The notes under the pieces were generated by a model. That model did no database searches and had not been told where the DNA came from. It saw only the letters and a list, made by a program, of their open reading frames with translations. A stretch of 64,000 nucleotides of DNA from Winogradskya humida (GTDB taxonomy: Bacteria > Actinomycetota > Actinomycetes > Mycobacteriales > Micromonosporaceae), in NCBI RefSeq assembly GCF_016862215.1, contig NZ_BOMN01000118.1, forward strand, positions 43,001 to 107,000. Reading direction: 5' to 3'. Below are positions 50,875 through 60,067 of this stretch, piece after piece (the first letter of the stretch is position 1; the number at the start of each line of letters is the position of its first letter). A program made the position numbers and the translations under genes.

Positions 50875-53391
50875 GTGGAACGAGGATTTGCCGATTCGTC
50901 CGATGTGTCCGTCGCGCTCGCGGACCTGCCGTCGGACGTCGCAACCGACCACGAAGCGCTCTACCGCCGACCCGGAGCAGACCCCCTGCCCCGCCGCCGT
51001 ACGCCCGGCACGGTCCCGTCCGGGGGTGGCTCGCGCTCGTCCGGCTCGGCTGGCTCGTCTGGCTCGTCTGGGGGTGGCTCGCGCTCGTCCGGGGGAGGCT
51101 CGGGCGAGGAACCCCGAGGTGAGCTGACCGACACCGGTAGCTGGAACGCGTTCACACCCCGTCGTCAGATCGAGGACACCCCGATGCGGGAAGACCGCAC
51201 CCAGGCAGACAAGGGGCCGAGCCGGCCCGACGCTCAGGACCGTCGTCCGGCTGCGGCACGACGGACCACAACGGACGGTCGCCCCGCCGCCACACCGCGC
51301 GACGCGCCGGCCGTTGACCCGTGGGCCGAGGCCGACGGCCAGGAGAGTGGCGACCGATGGGGCGCCGCCGACGGCTGGCAGGCCACAGACATCCCGGACG
51401 ACACCAACAGCGCACGCACCACGACGGTGTGGGCTACCGGCTCCAACCCCCAGGTCACTCGGGGTGCCGCCGCGGAGTGGGGGACGGGCGCCAACCCGCA
51501 GGTCCGCGGCAATGCCGCCACCGACTGGGGGACGGGTGTCAACCCGCAGGTCGCTCGGGGTGGCGCGACTGAGTGGGCGACGGGCGCCAATGCGCAGGTC
51601 TCTTCGCCGCGGGATGGTGGGTCGCGTGCGGAGGTGTGGGAGTCCGGGGAGGTCGTGCCGGCGACGGAGGGCTGGGACGCTGAGGACGGCTGGGAGGCGC
51701 AGGCGCGACGGGAGCCGAAGCCGGAGCCCAAGTTCGGTCCCGCGCCGCCGGCTACCAACGGGCGTACCTCGTTCGGTTTCACCGCAGGCCCGATCAGTGG
51801 CAACTGGCGTGATGATGCGCCCATCTCGGTCGCGCCCGGCAAAAAGCCCGCTAAGCCTGCCAAGGCTTCCAAAGCTCCGAAATCCGCCAGGCCCGCCGCG
51901 GCGGATGCCGGCGAGAGAGACGCAGACTTCGGTGGAAGCCACCGAGGCGGGGAACACGCCGCAACCGGACTGGCACATCACGCCGCTTCCGAACTGGCAC
52001 ACCCGGTCCGCCGCCCGCAGCTCGACCCCCCACGCCGCAACCGCCCGCAGCTCGAGTCCGCCCCCAGCCGCCCCCAGCCCGACGATTTCGCCCACCTTGC
52101 CCGTCCCGAGCAGGATGATTTCGCCCACCTGAGCCGTCCCGAGCCTGACGATTTCGCTCACCTCGGCCGGCAGCAACCCGATGATTTCGCCCATCTCAGC
52201 CGTCAGCAGCCGGACGAGTTCGGCTACCTCAGCCGTCAGTCCGACGACGCGACCCAGATCAGCCGCCAGTCCGGGGACTTGCCCCGGACCAGTCGGCAGC
52301 CCGAAAACTCGACCCGGACCAGTCGGCAGTCTGACGACTTCGCGCAGCTTGGCCGACAGCGGCAGGGGGCTTTGTCAGATCGTTCTGATGAGGCGGATTT
52401 TTCCGTTCGGCAGTATCAGGCGGAGGCGGGGCGCCCGGTTCGCGAGCGGTCGGCCGAGGATCCCTATGCGTCGCTCGGGTCGGATCTGCGGGGATCGGGG
52501 CGTTCTCGGGGTGTCGCGGCGGGGCTCGATGAGGACCATATCGGTGACCTGGTTGGGGACAATGCGCATGAGATCCGGGCGCATCGGGCGGGGGCTGTGG
52601 GGGCGCCGGCGACGGCGAAGCGTAGTCCGGGCGTACTTTTCGCTGGGTTGGCTTTGACTGTTGCCGTGATTGTCGGGGGGACGGTTGCGGGGGTCACGTA
52701 TTTCTCGGGGGACGACAAGGCCCTGACGTCGGTGCTCGAGCTGGGTGCGAAGGAGAAGCCCACTGCGGACCGTACGGCCACCGCGCTCATCGAAGGCCGG
52801 ACCGCCGCGGAGTTCGAGCTGGTCAGTGCCGTGACGAAGGTGACCGTGCGCAGCGAGGATCTCGGGGACAGTCTGTACCGGATGACCACTGCTGAGGGGT
52901 CGGGGCTGGTGCCGAAGCCTGACCTGTCGCGCGACAAGGTGCAGCTGCAGCTCGCGCCGGGTGGTGCCGCGGGGGAGAACGTGAGCGACACCGGTGAGGT
53001 TGAGGTGGTGCTCTCGTCCAGGATCATGTGGACGTTGCGGTTCTCCGGGGCGGCGGACGAGCAGTTGCTCAATCTTCAGGGCGGGAAGGTCGGCGGGATC
53101 AGCCTGATCGGCGGGTCACGGCGGACGACGATTCAGCTGCCGGGAGCCGCCGGGACGGTGCCGCTCAAGGTGACCGGGTCGGTGGATGAGCTGGCCATGA
53201 CGTCGCCGAGTGGAAATCCTGTGCGGGTCCAGATGAAGGGTGGCGCGAAGACCGTCGCGGCCGGTGCGAAGACGTTGCGCGACGTCGCGCCCGGGTCGAC
53301 GTTGACGCCGAAGGACTGGGCGACCGACAACCGCTATGACGTCGACACCGAAGCCCCGGTGACCCTCCTGTCCGTGGAGACGCGGGACTAG
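50875..53391 (+). CDS. Large repeat-rich single-pass membrane protein, unknown function
   Basis: An 838-residue protein from GTG 50875 (GGAGG 7 bases upstream). Residues 1-~580 are disordered: a Gly/Ser run (~45-75), four ~18-residue repeats with cores WATGSNPQV, WGTGANPQV, WGTGVNPQV and WATGANAQV (~185-245), a Lys/Ala/Pro stretch (~325-345), and about nine 11-12-residue repeats of the type RPEPDDFAHLS / RQQPDDFAHLS that decay into RQSGDLPRTS (~400-500). One membrane helix follows (SPGVLFAGLALTVAVIVGGTVAGVTYF, ~582-608). The C-terminal ~220 residues are an extracellular beta-rich domain (TVRSEDLGDSLYRMT, GEVEVVLSSRIMWTLRFSG, LLNLQGGKVGGISLIGGSRRTTIQLP) like the DUF4097-type beta-helix folds. 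I do not recognise a named family; the inside-disordered, outside-beta plan suggests a scaffold or sensor. Confidence 0.85.
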   Translation: MERGFADSSDVSVALADLPSDVATDHEALYRRPGADPLPRRRTPGTVPSGGGSRSSGSAGSSGSSGGGSRSSGGGSGEEPRGELTDTGSWNAFTPRRQIEDTPMREDRTQADKGPSRPDAQDRRPAAARRTTTDGRPAATPRDAPAVDPWAEADGQESGDRWGAADGWQATDIPDDTNSARTTTVWATGSNPQVTRGAAAEWGTGANPQVRGNAATDWGTGVNPQVARGGATEWATGANAQVSSPRDGGSRAEVWESGEVVPATEGWDAEDGWEAQARREPKPEPKFGPAPPATNGRTSFGFTAGPISGNWRDDAPISVAPGKKPAKPAKASKAPKSARPAAADAGERDADFGGSHRGGEHAATGLAHHAASELAHPVRRPQLDPPRRNRPQLESAPSRPQPDDFAHLARPEQDDFAHLSRPEPDDFAHLGRQQPDDFAHLSRQQPDEFGYLSRQSDDATQISRQSGDLPRTSRQPENSTRTSRQSDDFAQLGRQRQGALSDRSDEADFSVRQYQAEAGRPVRERSAEDPYASLGSDLRGSGRSRGVAAGLDEDHIGDLVGDNAHEIRAHRAGAVGAPATAKRSPGVLFAGLALTVAVIVGGTVAGVTYFSGDDKALTSVLELGAKEKPTADRTATALIEGRTAAEFELVSAVTKVTVRSEDLGDSLYRMTTAEGSGLVPKPDLSRDKVQLQLAPGGAAGENVSDTGEVEVVLSSRIMWTLRFSGAADEQLLNLQGGKVGGISLIGGSRRTTIQLPGAAGTVPLKVTGSVDELAMTSPSGNPVRVQMKGGAKTVAAGAKTLRDVAPGSTLTPKDWATDNRYDVDTEAPVTLLSVETRD

Positions 53392-53413
53392 GAGGGCCAC
53401 TCCGGGCGTACGG

Positions 53414-54628
53414 TCAGGAAAGAACGCGGAGCCGGACCGTCTGGCTCATGCCCCGCAGTTTGTCGAGAACATCAGCGCTGAAGGCGCCGCCGATGTCGGT
53501 GATCAGGTAGCCGTACTCGCCGCGGGTGCTGAGCAGCTGGCCCTCGACGTTCACGTGGTGCTCGGCGAGGATGCTGTTGACCTGTGCGAGCACGCCCGGC
53601 ATGTTGACGTGGACATGGACGATGCGGCTCGTTCCGGACTGGGCGGGCAGGGCGACGCTGGGCAGGTTCACGCTGAGCGTGGTGTTGCCCTCTTGCACGA
53701 AGTGGTTGAGCTTGTTCGCGACGAAGTCACCGATATCGGCCTGCGCCTCCTCCGTCGACCCGCCGATGTGCGGCGTGAGGATGACGTTCGGCAGGCCGCG
53801 CAGCTCGGAGACGAACTCGTCACCGCGACCCTTCGGCTCCGTGGGGAACACGTCGACCGCGGCACCGGAGAGGCGTCCGCTGGTCAGCGCGTCACGCAGG
53901 TCGCCGTGATCGACCACGATGCCCCGGGAGAGGTTCAGGAAGATCGCGCCCTGCTTCATCTTGGCGAACTGCTCGGCGCCGAAGAACCCGGCGTTGCCCG
54001 GCCGGCCGTCGACGTGCATCGTCACGACGTCCGACAGCTCGAGCAGCTCGTCGAGCGAGGCGCAGCGCTGGGCATTACCGAGTGCGAGCTTGTCGGCGGT
54101 GTCGTAGAAGAACACGTGCATGCCGAGGTTCTCGGCGAGCACCGACAGCTGGGTGCCGATGTTGCCGTACCCGATGATGCCGAGATTGCGGCCGCGGACC
54201 TCGTGGCTGCCGACGGCGGCCTTGTCCCACACGCCCTCGTGCATGAGATTGTTCTTCTCGGTCAGCCGCCGGGTCATGGCGATGATCTCCGCGAGCGCCA
54301 GCTCCACCACCGAGCGGGTGTTGGAGAACGGCGCGTTGAACACGGCGACACCCGCCTTGGAGGCGGTCCCCAGGTCGATCTGGTCGGTGCCGATGCAGAA
54401 CGCGCCGATGGCGACGAGGCTGTCGGCGGCCTCGAGCACCTTCGCGGTGACCTGCGTCTTGGAACGGATGCCGAGCAGGTGCACGCCCGGGATGCGCTCG
54501 ATGAGCTCGACCTCGTCGAGGGCGTTGCGGAGGGACTCGACCTGGTAACCCTCTGCCTCGAGCCGGGACACCGCGTCGGGGTGGATGCTCTCGAGCAGCA
54601 GAACTCGTACCTTGGCTTGGTCGATCAT
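53414..54628 (-). CDS. serA: D-3-phosphoglycerate dehydrogenase
   Basis: A 404-residue enzyme of serine biosynthesis, oxidising 3-phosphoglycerate with NAD. The nucleotide fold has GIIGYGNIGTQLS, catalytic Arg/Glu/His in NLSRGIVVDHGDL, VDVFPTEP and TPHIGGSTEEAQ. The C-terminal ACT domain (VHVHVNMPGVLAQVNSILAEHHVNVEGQ) binds serine for feedback inhibition. The length matches the E. coli type without the extra ASB domain seen in mycobacterial SerA. ATG 54628 (MIDQAKVRVL) is my choice; ATG 54643 is possible. It converges on the repeat protein gene with 22 bases between stops. Confidence 0.95.
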   Translation of the reverse strand: MIDQAKVRVLLLESIHPDAVSRLEAEGYQVESLRNALDEVELIERIPGVHLLGIRSKTQVTAKVLEAADSLVAIGAFCIGTDQIDLGTASKAGVAVFNAPFSNTRSVVELALAEIIAMTRRLTEKNNLMHEGVWDKAAVGSHEVRGRNLGIIGYGNIGTQLSVLAENLGMHVFFYDTADKLALGNAQRCASLDELLELSDVVTMHVDGRPGNAGFFGAEQFAKMKQGAIFLNLSRGIVVDHGDLRDALTSGRLSGAAVDVFPTEPKGRGDEFVSELRGLPNVILTPHIGGSTEEAQADIGDFVANKLNHFVQEGNTTLSVNLPSVALPAQSGTSRIVHVHVNMPGVLAQVNSILAEHHVNVEGQLLSTRGEYGYLITDIGGAFSADVLDKLRGMSQTVRLRVLS

Positions 54629-54879
54629 CACTTTCCGTTTCATATGAGGGAATCGATCGTCCGGGCCGCCACGCCGAAGCCCAGTCATAGGCGTCCCAGA
54701 CTAATGCCCCGGATTGCCCATACCTTGCCGGTGTGCCGGAGGTCCCACCTTACGGTCAGGCCGTAACCTCACCGCCTTCTACGGAACCGGCGCCTTGAAC
54801 GGATCAATGCTGCAACACGTGGGAAACGCCCAGGGTCCGTCACGGACGAAATGTCACACCCCCGCGAGACCATGCACGC

Positions 54880-55821
54880 ATGTCTTTCGCAGTGGAAACC
54901 ACCGGCCTCGTGAAGATCTTCGGAGACAACCGCGCGGTCGACGGCGTTGATCTCCAAGTGCCGCGCGGCACGGTCTACGGATTACTCGGCCCCAACGGCG
55001 CAGGCAAGACCACCGTCGTACGCATGCTCGCCACCCTGCTGAGACCCGACGGCGGCACCGCCCGGGTGTTCGGCCACGACGTCGCCAAGGAACCCGACGC
55101 GGTGCGGAGCCGCGTCAGCCTCACGGGGCAGTACGCCTCCGTCGACGAGGACCTCACCGGCACGGAAAACCTCGTGCTCCTCGCCCGCCTGCTCGGCCAT
55201 CGCCGACCCGCCGCCCGGGCCCGAGCCGCCCAGTTGCTGGAGGCGTTCGGCCTGACCGAGGCCGCCACCCGTCAGGTCAAGAAGTACTCGGGTGGCATGC
55301 GCCGGCGCATCGACATCGCCGCCAGCATCCTCAACACCCCTGACCTGCTCTTCCTCGACGAGCCGACCACGGGCCTCGACCCCCGCAGCCGCAACCAGGT
55401 CTGGGAAATCATCCGGGAGGTCGTCGCCCACGGCACCACGGTCCTGCTCACCACGCAATACCTGGACGAGGCCGACCGGCTCGCCGGCCGGATCGCGGTC
55501 ATCGACCACGGCAAGGTCATCGCTGAGGGCACCCCCGGCTCCCTCAAGGCATCCATCGGCGCCGGCACTGTCCACGTACGACTCCGCGACCCCGGCCGCC
55601 GCCCCGAAGCGGTCTCGTTGATCGCAGCAACCCTCGACACCCCGGTGCAGCTGGACAGCGACCCGGTGGCACTCACGGCCCCCGCCGCCTCCGCCGAGCA
55701 GGCCGCCCGGGCCCTCGGCGCCCTCGCCGGCGCGGGCATCCTGGTCGACGACTTCTCCCTCGGCCAGCCCAGCCTCGACGAGGTCTTCCTCGCCCTCACC
55801 GCCCAGGGAGCCCCGGCATGA
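54880..55821 (+). CDS. ABC transporter ATP-binding protein, DrrA-type
   Basis: A 313-residue ATPase. Walker A GPNGAGKTT (~40-48), Q-loop region SLTGQYASVDEDLTG, signature YSGGMRRRIDIA, Walker B LLFLDEPTTGLD, and H-loop LLTTQYLDEADRL. The C-terminal ~80 residues carry the regulatory domain of drug-resistance (DrrA) ATPases. It powers the permease encoded just after it; the gene pair overlaps by 4 bases (ATGA). Typical cargo is a lipophilic drug or lipid, not known here. It is divergent from serA. Confidence 0.94.
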   Translation: MSFAVETTGLVKIFGDNRAVDGVDLQVPRGTVYGLLGPNGAGKTTVVRMLATLLRPDGGTARVFGHDVAKEPDAVRSRVSLTGQYASVDEDLTGTENLVLLARLLGHRRPAARARAAQLLEAFGLTEAATRQVKKYSGGMRRRIDIAASILNTPDLLFLDEPTTGLDPRSRNQVWEIIREVVAHGTTVLLTTQYLDEADRLAGRIAVIDHGKVIAEGTPGSLKASIGAGTVHVRLRDPGRRPEAVSLIAATLDTPVQLDSDPVALTAPAASAEQAARALGALAGAGILVDDFSLGQPSLDEVFLALTAQGAPA

Positions 55822-56618
55822 CAACCCTCGCCACCGTCCTGACCCGCGAAGAACGCCCCCGCCGCCCCTCAGCCCTCGCCGCCTCGCTGACCTTCGGCTG
55901 GCGCGCGATCCTGAAAATCAAGCACGTCCCCGAGCAACTCTTCGACGTCACGGCCTTCCCCATCATCATGACGCTGATGTTCACGTATCTCTTCGGCGGA
56001 GCCCTGGCCGGCTCCACCAAGGAATACCTGCAATACCTGCTCCCCGGCATCATGGTCACCTCAGTAGTGATGATCACTATGTACACCGGCGTAGGCCTCA
56101 ACACCGACATCGAAAAAGGAGTCTTCGACCGCTTCCGAACCCTCCCCATCTGGCGCCCAGCAGCCCTGGTCGGCATGATCATCGGCGACGTCCTGCGCTA
56201 TGTCCTCGCCGCCACCACGATCATGCTGGTCGGCCTCATCCTCGGCTTCCGGCCAGCAGGTGGAGTGGTCGGAGTCCTCGCGGGAATCGGCCTCCTCGTG
56301 GTCTTCTCCTTCGCCTTCTCCTGGATCTGGACAATGTTCGGGCTGCTTCTCCGCTCCGAGAAATCAGTCATGGGGGTGAGCATGCTGGTCCTGTTCCCAC
56401 TGACATTCCTGAGCAACGTCTTCGTCAACCCGTCAACGATGCCCGGCTGGCTCCAGGCCTTCGTAAAACTCAACCCCATCACGCATCTGGTCGCCGCCGT
56501 CCGATTCCTCATGGCCGGCACGCCGGACGCTGCGGAAACAATGTGGACCCTTGCCGCTTCCGCTGTTCTGCTGGCCGTTTTCGGAGCGTTGACAATGCGC
56601 CTCTATAACCGCAAATAG
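55818..56618 (+). CDS. ABC-2 type permease, DrrB-type
   Basis: A 266-residue membrane protein with six helices. FDVTAFPIIMTLMFTYLFGGALAG is helix 1, YLLPGIMVTSVVMITMYTGVGLNTDIEKGVFDRFRTLPI is the conserved ABC-2 segment, and GWLQAFVKLNPITHLVAAVRFLM is the C-terminal signature. Together with the preceding ATPase it makes a DrrAB-like exporter. The end is at 56618, after which the sequence becomes GT-rich low complexity. Confidence 0.93.
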   Translation: MTTLATVLTREERPRRPSALAASLTFGWRAILKIKHVPEQLFDVTAFPIIMTLMFTYLFGGALAGSTKEYLQYLLPGIMVTSVVMITMYTGVGLNTDIEKGVFDRFRTLPIWRPAALVGMIIGDVLRYVLAATTIMLVGLILGFRPAGGVVGVLAGIGLLVVFSFAFSWIWTMFGLLLRSEKSVMGVSMLVLFPLTFLSNVFVNPSTMPGWLQAFVKLNPITHLVAAVRFLMAGTPDAAETMWTLAASAVLLAVFGALTMRLYNRK

Positions 56619-56624
56619 TTGCTG

Positions 56625-57085
56625 CTTTTTGGGCTGGGGTCGTTTCGGGTTGGCTTGGTGTTTTCGGTTTGACCTTTCGCCTTGGCTTGTTTCGGCTTGG
56701 CTTGTTTCGGTTTGGTCCGTTTGGTTTGTTCCGTTTTGGTTTGGGCCGGGTGGCTCGGTTTGTGTGGCTTCGGTTTGTGGCTCGGGCTGTGGGGCTTGGC
56801 TTGTGCGGCCTGAGCTCTGCGGCTTGGGGTTTGCTGCCTGGCTTGTGCGGCCTGGGCTGCGCGGATTGGGCCTCGTTGCCTGGTCGTGCAGCCTGGGCTC
56901 TGGCGGGTTTGGGCTTTGTGGTCTGAGCTTTGGCCTGGCCTGGCCTTGCCTTACGTTGCCTGGCCTCGCCTCGCTGGGCCTGGGCCTGGGCCTGGGCCTG
57001 GGCTTGGGCTTGGGCTTGGGGGTGGGCTTTGTGGTGTGGCCGGGCATTGCCCTTGGCCGTGGACCCTCGATCCGGTTGTTGCCTA
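56625..57085. repeat. Strand-asymmetric GT-rich low-complexity tract
   Basis: About 460 bases in which the plus strand is made almost only of G, T and C with very few A, built from drifting GGCTT / GGTTT / GGCCT units. A cleaner hexamer array (TGGGCC x4, TGGGCT x3, TGGGGG, TGGGCT) lies at 56975-57028. Frames on the minus strand give Lys-Pro, Arg-Pro or Gln-Ala runs; none has a start with a ribosome site, so I do not call a gene. The remaining 57086-57294 shows nothing clear. Confidence 0.85.
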
Positions 57086-57294
57086 CGGCCCACCCTCTTC
57101 TCAATGGTCGCCTTCTGCCGCGTCGGCTTCAGTTGGCATACCGGCCAACGCTCGCCACCGCTCCGGTGCCGGCAGGCTGCACCTTTTCGCACTGTTAGCA
57201 AAAGCCGGCACCTGATCCCGTCGACCTCGCCATTGTTCTCCAAATCCCGCACCGCATCGCCAAAACTGTCGTACCCCCGCGAGAAAATATCCCC

Positions 57295-57519
57295 ATGACC
57301 GACGCAGAGATCTTTTGCCAAACCGAGCGCGACCAATGGCGTGATCGCCTCGAATCCCGAGTCCAGGAAGCCGCCCGCAAGAAAGCAGCAGCAGCAGCCG
57401 CCGAACGCGCCCGCAAAGCCCGCCGAAACCACGGATTGATCGCCCGCCACGCCGCCCGCATGGCCCGCATCAAGCAGGACGACTACCCGTTCCCTCCAGA
57501 TCCGGAGTGCTCGGAATAA
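57295..57519 (+). CDS. Small basic helical protein, hypothetical
   Basis: Seventy-four residues from ATG 57295: an amphipathic, strongly basic helix (RDRLESRVQEAARKKAAAAAAERARKARRNHGLIARHAARM) and an acidic tail (QDDYPFPPDPECSE). No family recognised. No good ribosome site is visible (GAGAAAA ~10 bases upstream is the best). Composition and third-position G+C are like those of real genes here, so I report it with limited confidence; a nucleic-acid-binding role would be a guess. Confidence 0.5.
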   Translation: MTDAEIFCQTERDQWRDRLESRVQEAARKKAAAAAAERARKARRNHGLIARHAARMARIKQDDYPFPPDPECSE

Positions 57520-57598
57520 CCCCACAGATCAACAGCCCGGTCGTGGCGTGCCTCCAGCACGTCACGACCGCCCCACCCCCGGTTGCTTGGCGCCCTAC

Positions 57599-57722
57599 GC
57601 GTGATCCGCCATGAGTTGCCGTCCGATGATGCTGTGTTCGCCGCTCAGCGCGTGATCTGCCGCGAGCTGCCGCCCGGTGGTGCGGTGGTCGGCGTCTTGC
57701 GTGTGACCTGTCCCGGGCTGCC
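57599..57722. repeat. ~50-bp degenerate tandem repeat at the end of the GT87 gene
   Basis: Three units beginning GCGTGATCCGCC (57599), GCGTGATCTGCC (57650) and GCGTGTGACCTG (57699), each followed by ..GAG(T/C)TGCCG or GGGCTGCC. The third and half of the second encode the C-terminus of the minus-strand GT87 protein; the first lies beyond its stop. Confidence 0.8.
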
Positions 57723-58910
57723 CTCCTGGAGCGCGGCAACCCCCGCCCCGGCCCCGGCATGCGCCAGCCGTCGCACACCTCGCCCCACCGATCGAAGCGT
57801 CACCCCAACCGACCCCAACCCCAGCTCATCGCGCCGATCCGGGCTCACCAGCAGGAACGGCGCAACCGTCGTTACCGCGACAGCCAGCAGGAACCGGATG
57901 TTGCTCCAGACCGGCGGCCCGAGTGCGGTTACCGGCAGCAGCATCACCGCCAGGACCAGCGCCATCCAATATCCCCGAATCCTTCCCCGGAGAGGAAGCA
58001 GTGCGGCCAACACCAGCCACACCTGATGATGCGTCCAGGAAACCGGCGACAGGACCACGCTGGCAGAACCCGTGATCACCACCGCCGAGAGCCAGTCACC
58101 ACGCCGAGCAACCCGTCCGGCCTGTACCGATGCGAGCAACGCAATACCGCCGCCGACAACAACGACCACGAGCGACCGGTCCGCGGCGGAGATGCCGAAG
58201 CGCATCAGAACGCCATTCAGTGACTGGTTCCCCACGCTCGTGATGTATCCGAGCCGGCTCACCTGCGTTATCTCCGTCGTCCAGAATCGCCATGAGTCAC
58301 CCGGCAGTGCCAGCGCAGCGACAGCACCGCAGGTGGTGAAGGTTGCTGCGGCGGTGACGGCCGCCCGGCGACGGCCCGCCAGCCAGAGCATCGGAATGAA
58401 GATCAACGGCGTTAGTTTGATCGCGGCGGCTACCCCGATAAGTACGCCGTGAGCGCGCCTCCCCCGCAACAGCAGCACGTCCGCCGTGATCATTGCGGCG
58501 AGAAAGACACTGACCTGCCCGTACTTGAAGTTCGAGGAGATCGGCGCGGAAAGAATGAGGACAAACGCCAACGCGGGCGCGGGCAGAGCGGTCTCCCGGG
58601 CCACCATCTGCGCCACCAGCACGACCGTGACCAGCGTCCCGAGGGTCCAGAGGCATTGCAGCAGCGGCACCGCCACATCCGCGAGCGGCAGGAACACCAG
58701 ACCCGCAAACGGTGGATACGTGAAAGGCGCATTCCCCGCACTGACAAAGTCATAGAGACTCGCGCCGTGCCGCAGTCCCTCCACCGCACCGACGTACACG
58801 CCCAGGTCGGTGAGCCGAAGCGCGCCCGGCCGCCCCAGCGCGGCCCAAACCGCCACCGCCGCCGCAACAGCTGCCGGAACCCAGTGAGAAGTCCGTCTAG
58901 CTATACCCAT
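57645..58910 (-). CDS. GT87-family membrane glycosyltransferase
   Basis: A 421-residue polytopic protein with about 10 helices. The conserved GT-C acidic site is LTDLGVYVGAVEGLRHG near residues 32-48, followed by APFTYPPFAGLVFLPL, then IKLTPLIFIPMLWLAGRRRAA and GNQSLNGVLMRF. These are hallmarks of GT87 (DUF2029), the family of polyprenyl-phosphate-mannose alpha-mannosyltransferases (PimE-like) that build lipoglycans or arabinan/mannan chains on the outer face. ATG at 58910 is chosen over 58970, since MGIARR precedes the first helix. The C-terminal ~60 residues are hydrophilic and partly repeat-derived. Confidence 0.9.
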   Translation of the reverse strand: MGIARRTSHWVPAAVAAAVAVWAALGRPGALRLTDLGVYVGAVEGLRHGASLYDFVSAGNAPFTYPPFAGLVFLPLADVAVPLLQCLWTLGTLVTVVLVAQMVARETALPAPALAFVLILSAPISSNFKYGQVSVFLAAMITADVLLLRGRRAHGVLIGVAAAIKLTPLIFIPMLWLAGRRRAAVTAAATFTTCGAVAALALPGDSWRFWTTEITQVSRLGYITSVGNQSLNGVLMRFGISAADRSLVVVVVGGGIALLASVQAGRVARRGDWLSAVVITGSASVVLSPVSWTHHQVWLVLAALLPLRGRIRGYWMALVLAVMLLPVTALGPPVWSNIRFLLAVAVTTVAPFLLVSPDRRDELGLGSVGVTLRSVGRGVRRLAHAGAGAGVAALQEGSPGQVTRKTPTTAPPGGSSRQITR

Positions 58911-59016
58911 GGTCGGTACTCTACATAGGGTCAGCAAGCGCCCCGCAAAATCGAAACCGCAGGGCGCCACCGTCAGGAAAGGGCGGGCTCGCTACCACGT
59001 GGTGATGCGAACCTAG

Positions 59017-59063
59017 CCGAACGGCTCCGGCTCATGCCCTGGTCAGACATGGGCTCCGTTCGG
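59017..59063. terminator. Possible terminator hairpin
   Basis: CCGAACGG (59017-59024) and CCGTTCGG (59056-59063) are exact complements around a 31-base loop with further pairing, 10 bases beyond the stop of the minus-strand gene at 59072. Confidence 0.45.
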
Positions 59064-59071
59064 TGAACCGG

Positions 59072-60067
59072 CTACCTGCTGTTCAGGAGCGGCGCCCCGG
59101 CCGGCGAGTGGTAAGCAGCAGCCAGGGCAACCACCAGTGCGGTCGCCGCGAGTCCGGCAGGCGGTGAGAGGAACCCGAACCCGAAAACAGTGTCGATCGC
59201 CCGAGGTGTGCGGCGCAGGAACTCGCCGATCGCCACGCTGACCAACGCCGCGGTCACACCCGCCGGGATCGCGCGGGCCCGGGGAAGGCGGGCAGGCTTA
59301 CTACGAATCAAACCCATCAGCACGTACGCCGAAACGAGCGCGAGTGCACCCGTCATAGCCGCCGCATTCCCGATGAGCATCGGGTGACCAGAGCCCGGCA
59401 CCAGGATCTGTGGCAGCCACAACGGTGCGGAGCCGAGTGGAACGCCGAGCGTCAACGCGGCATGCGCCGAACCGGCAGCGACAGCGAGGTCGAGCGCGAC
59501 CAGTGTTCCGACGACAGCGATGGTCCGGGATCGGGTGCGGACCAGGAACGCAGTGGCTACCGTCCAGGTGACGACAGCGGGCCCGGCGTCACGCCAGCCC
59601 ATGAACGGCATCACGGCGACGGGGTTTCCGGCGAGCAGGAAGGCGTACAGACAAGCGCCGAGCAGGATCACCCCGCTTGAGCTCGTGCGTCGCCCCGCCC
59701 AGCCCATGGTCGCCAAAGCGAAGACCAGTGCCGTCCCCGCGGCGAGCTGCCCGCCGTGCACCCCGGCCAGCCGTACGCCGTTGAACAGCGCCGCGGCGAG
59801 CAACGTCAGGACCACCGGAGTGGTGACCCCGCGTGCCCGGTCCTGCCAGGTCGGTCCGTCGATCGCGGGGGAGATGGCGAGGCTTCCGGCGAAGGTGAGC
59901 TGGCGCAGCGGCCTTCCGCGCATGGCGTCGAGCTCGGCCAGCCATTCGCGCTCGAGGTCCGCGGCGAGATCCGCCGGCCACCGCCTCACCGCGAGCCGGG
60001 TCAAGAGGACCGCGAGCCACGAGAACAAGGCCGCGAGCCGGATCAAGTGAACAGACGGCCCGTTCAT
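59072..60067 (-). CDS. Polytopic membrane protein coupled to PadR regulator
   Basis: A 331-residue protein. The N-terminus has a helix then RRWPADLAADLEREWLAELDAMRGRPLRQLTFAGSL, like the permease-prefix/regulatory domain that follows PadR genes in actinobacteria. Some eight further helices follow (GVTTPVVLTLLAAALFNGVRL, GVILLGACLYAFLLAGNPVAV, TRTIAVVGTLVALDLAVAAG). No transporter motif is recognised. Its ATG lies in the PadR stop (ATGA overlap at 60064-60067), so expression is coupled and the PadR protein probably controls it. Confidence 0.8.
   Translation of the reverse strand: MNGPSVHLIRLAALFSWLAVLLTRLAVRRWPADLAADLEREWLAELDAMRGRPLRQLTFAGSLAISPAIDGPTWQDRARGVTTPVVLTLLAAALFNGVRLAGVHGGQLAAGTALVFALATMGWAGRRTSSSGVILLGACLYAFLLAGNPVAVMPFMGWRDAGPAVVTWTVATAFLVRTRSRTIAVVGTLVALDLAVAAGSAHAALTLGVPLGSAPLWLPQILVPGSGHPMLIGNAAAMTGALALVSAYVLMGLIRSKPARLPRARAIPAGVTAALVSVAIGEFLRRTPRAIDTVFGFGFLSPPAGLAATALVVALAAAYHSPAGAPLLNSR

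Noticed and set aside
56509..57525. 338-codon minus-strand frame with (QA)n and Lys/Pro runs
   Set aside because: Arises from the GT-rich low-complexity tract; two different minus frames are equally open and neither has a start signal or family.
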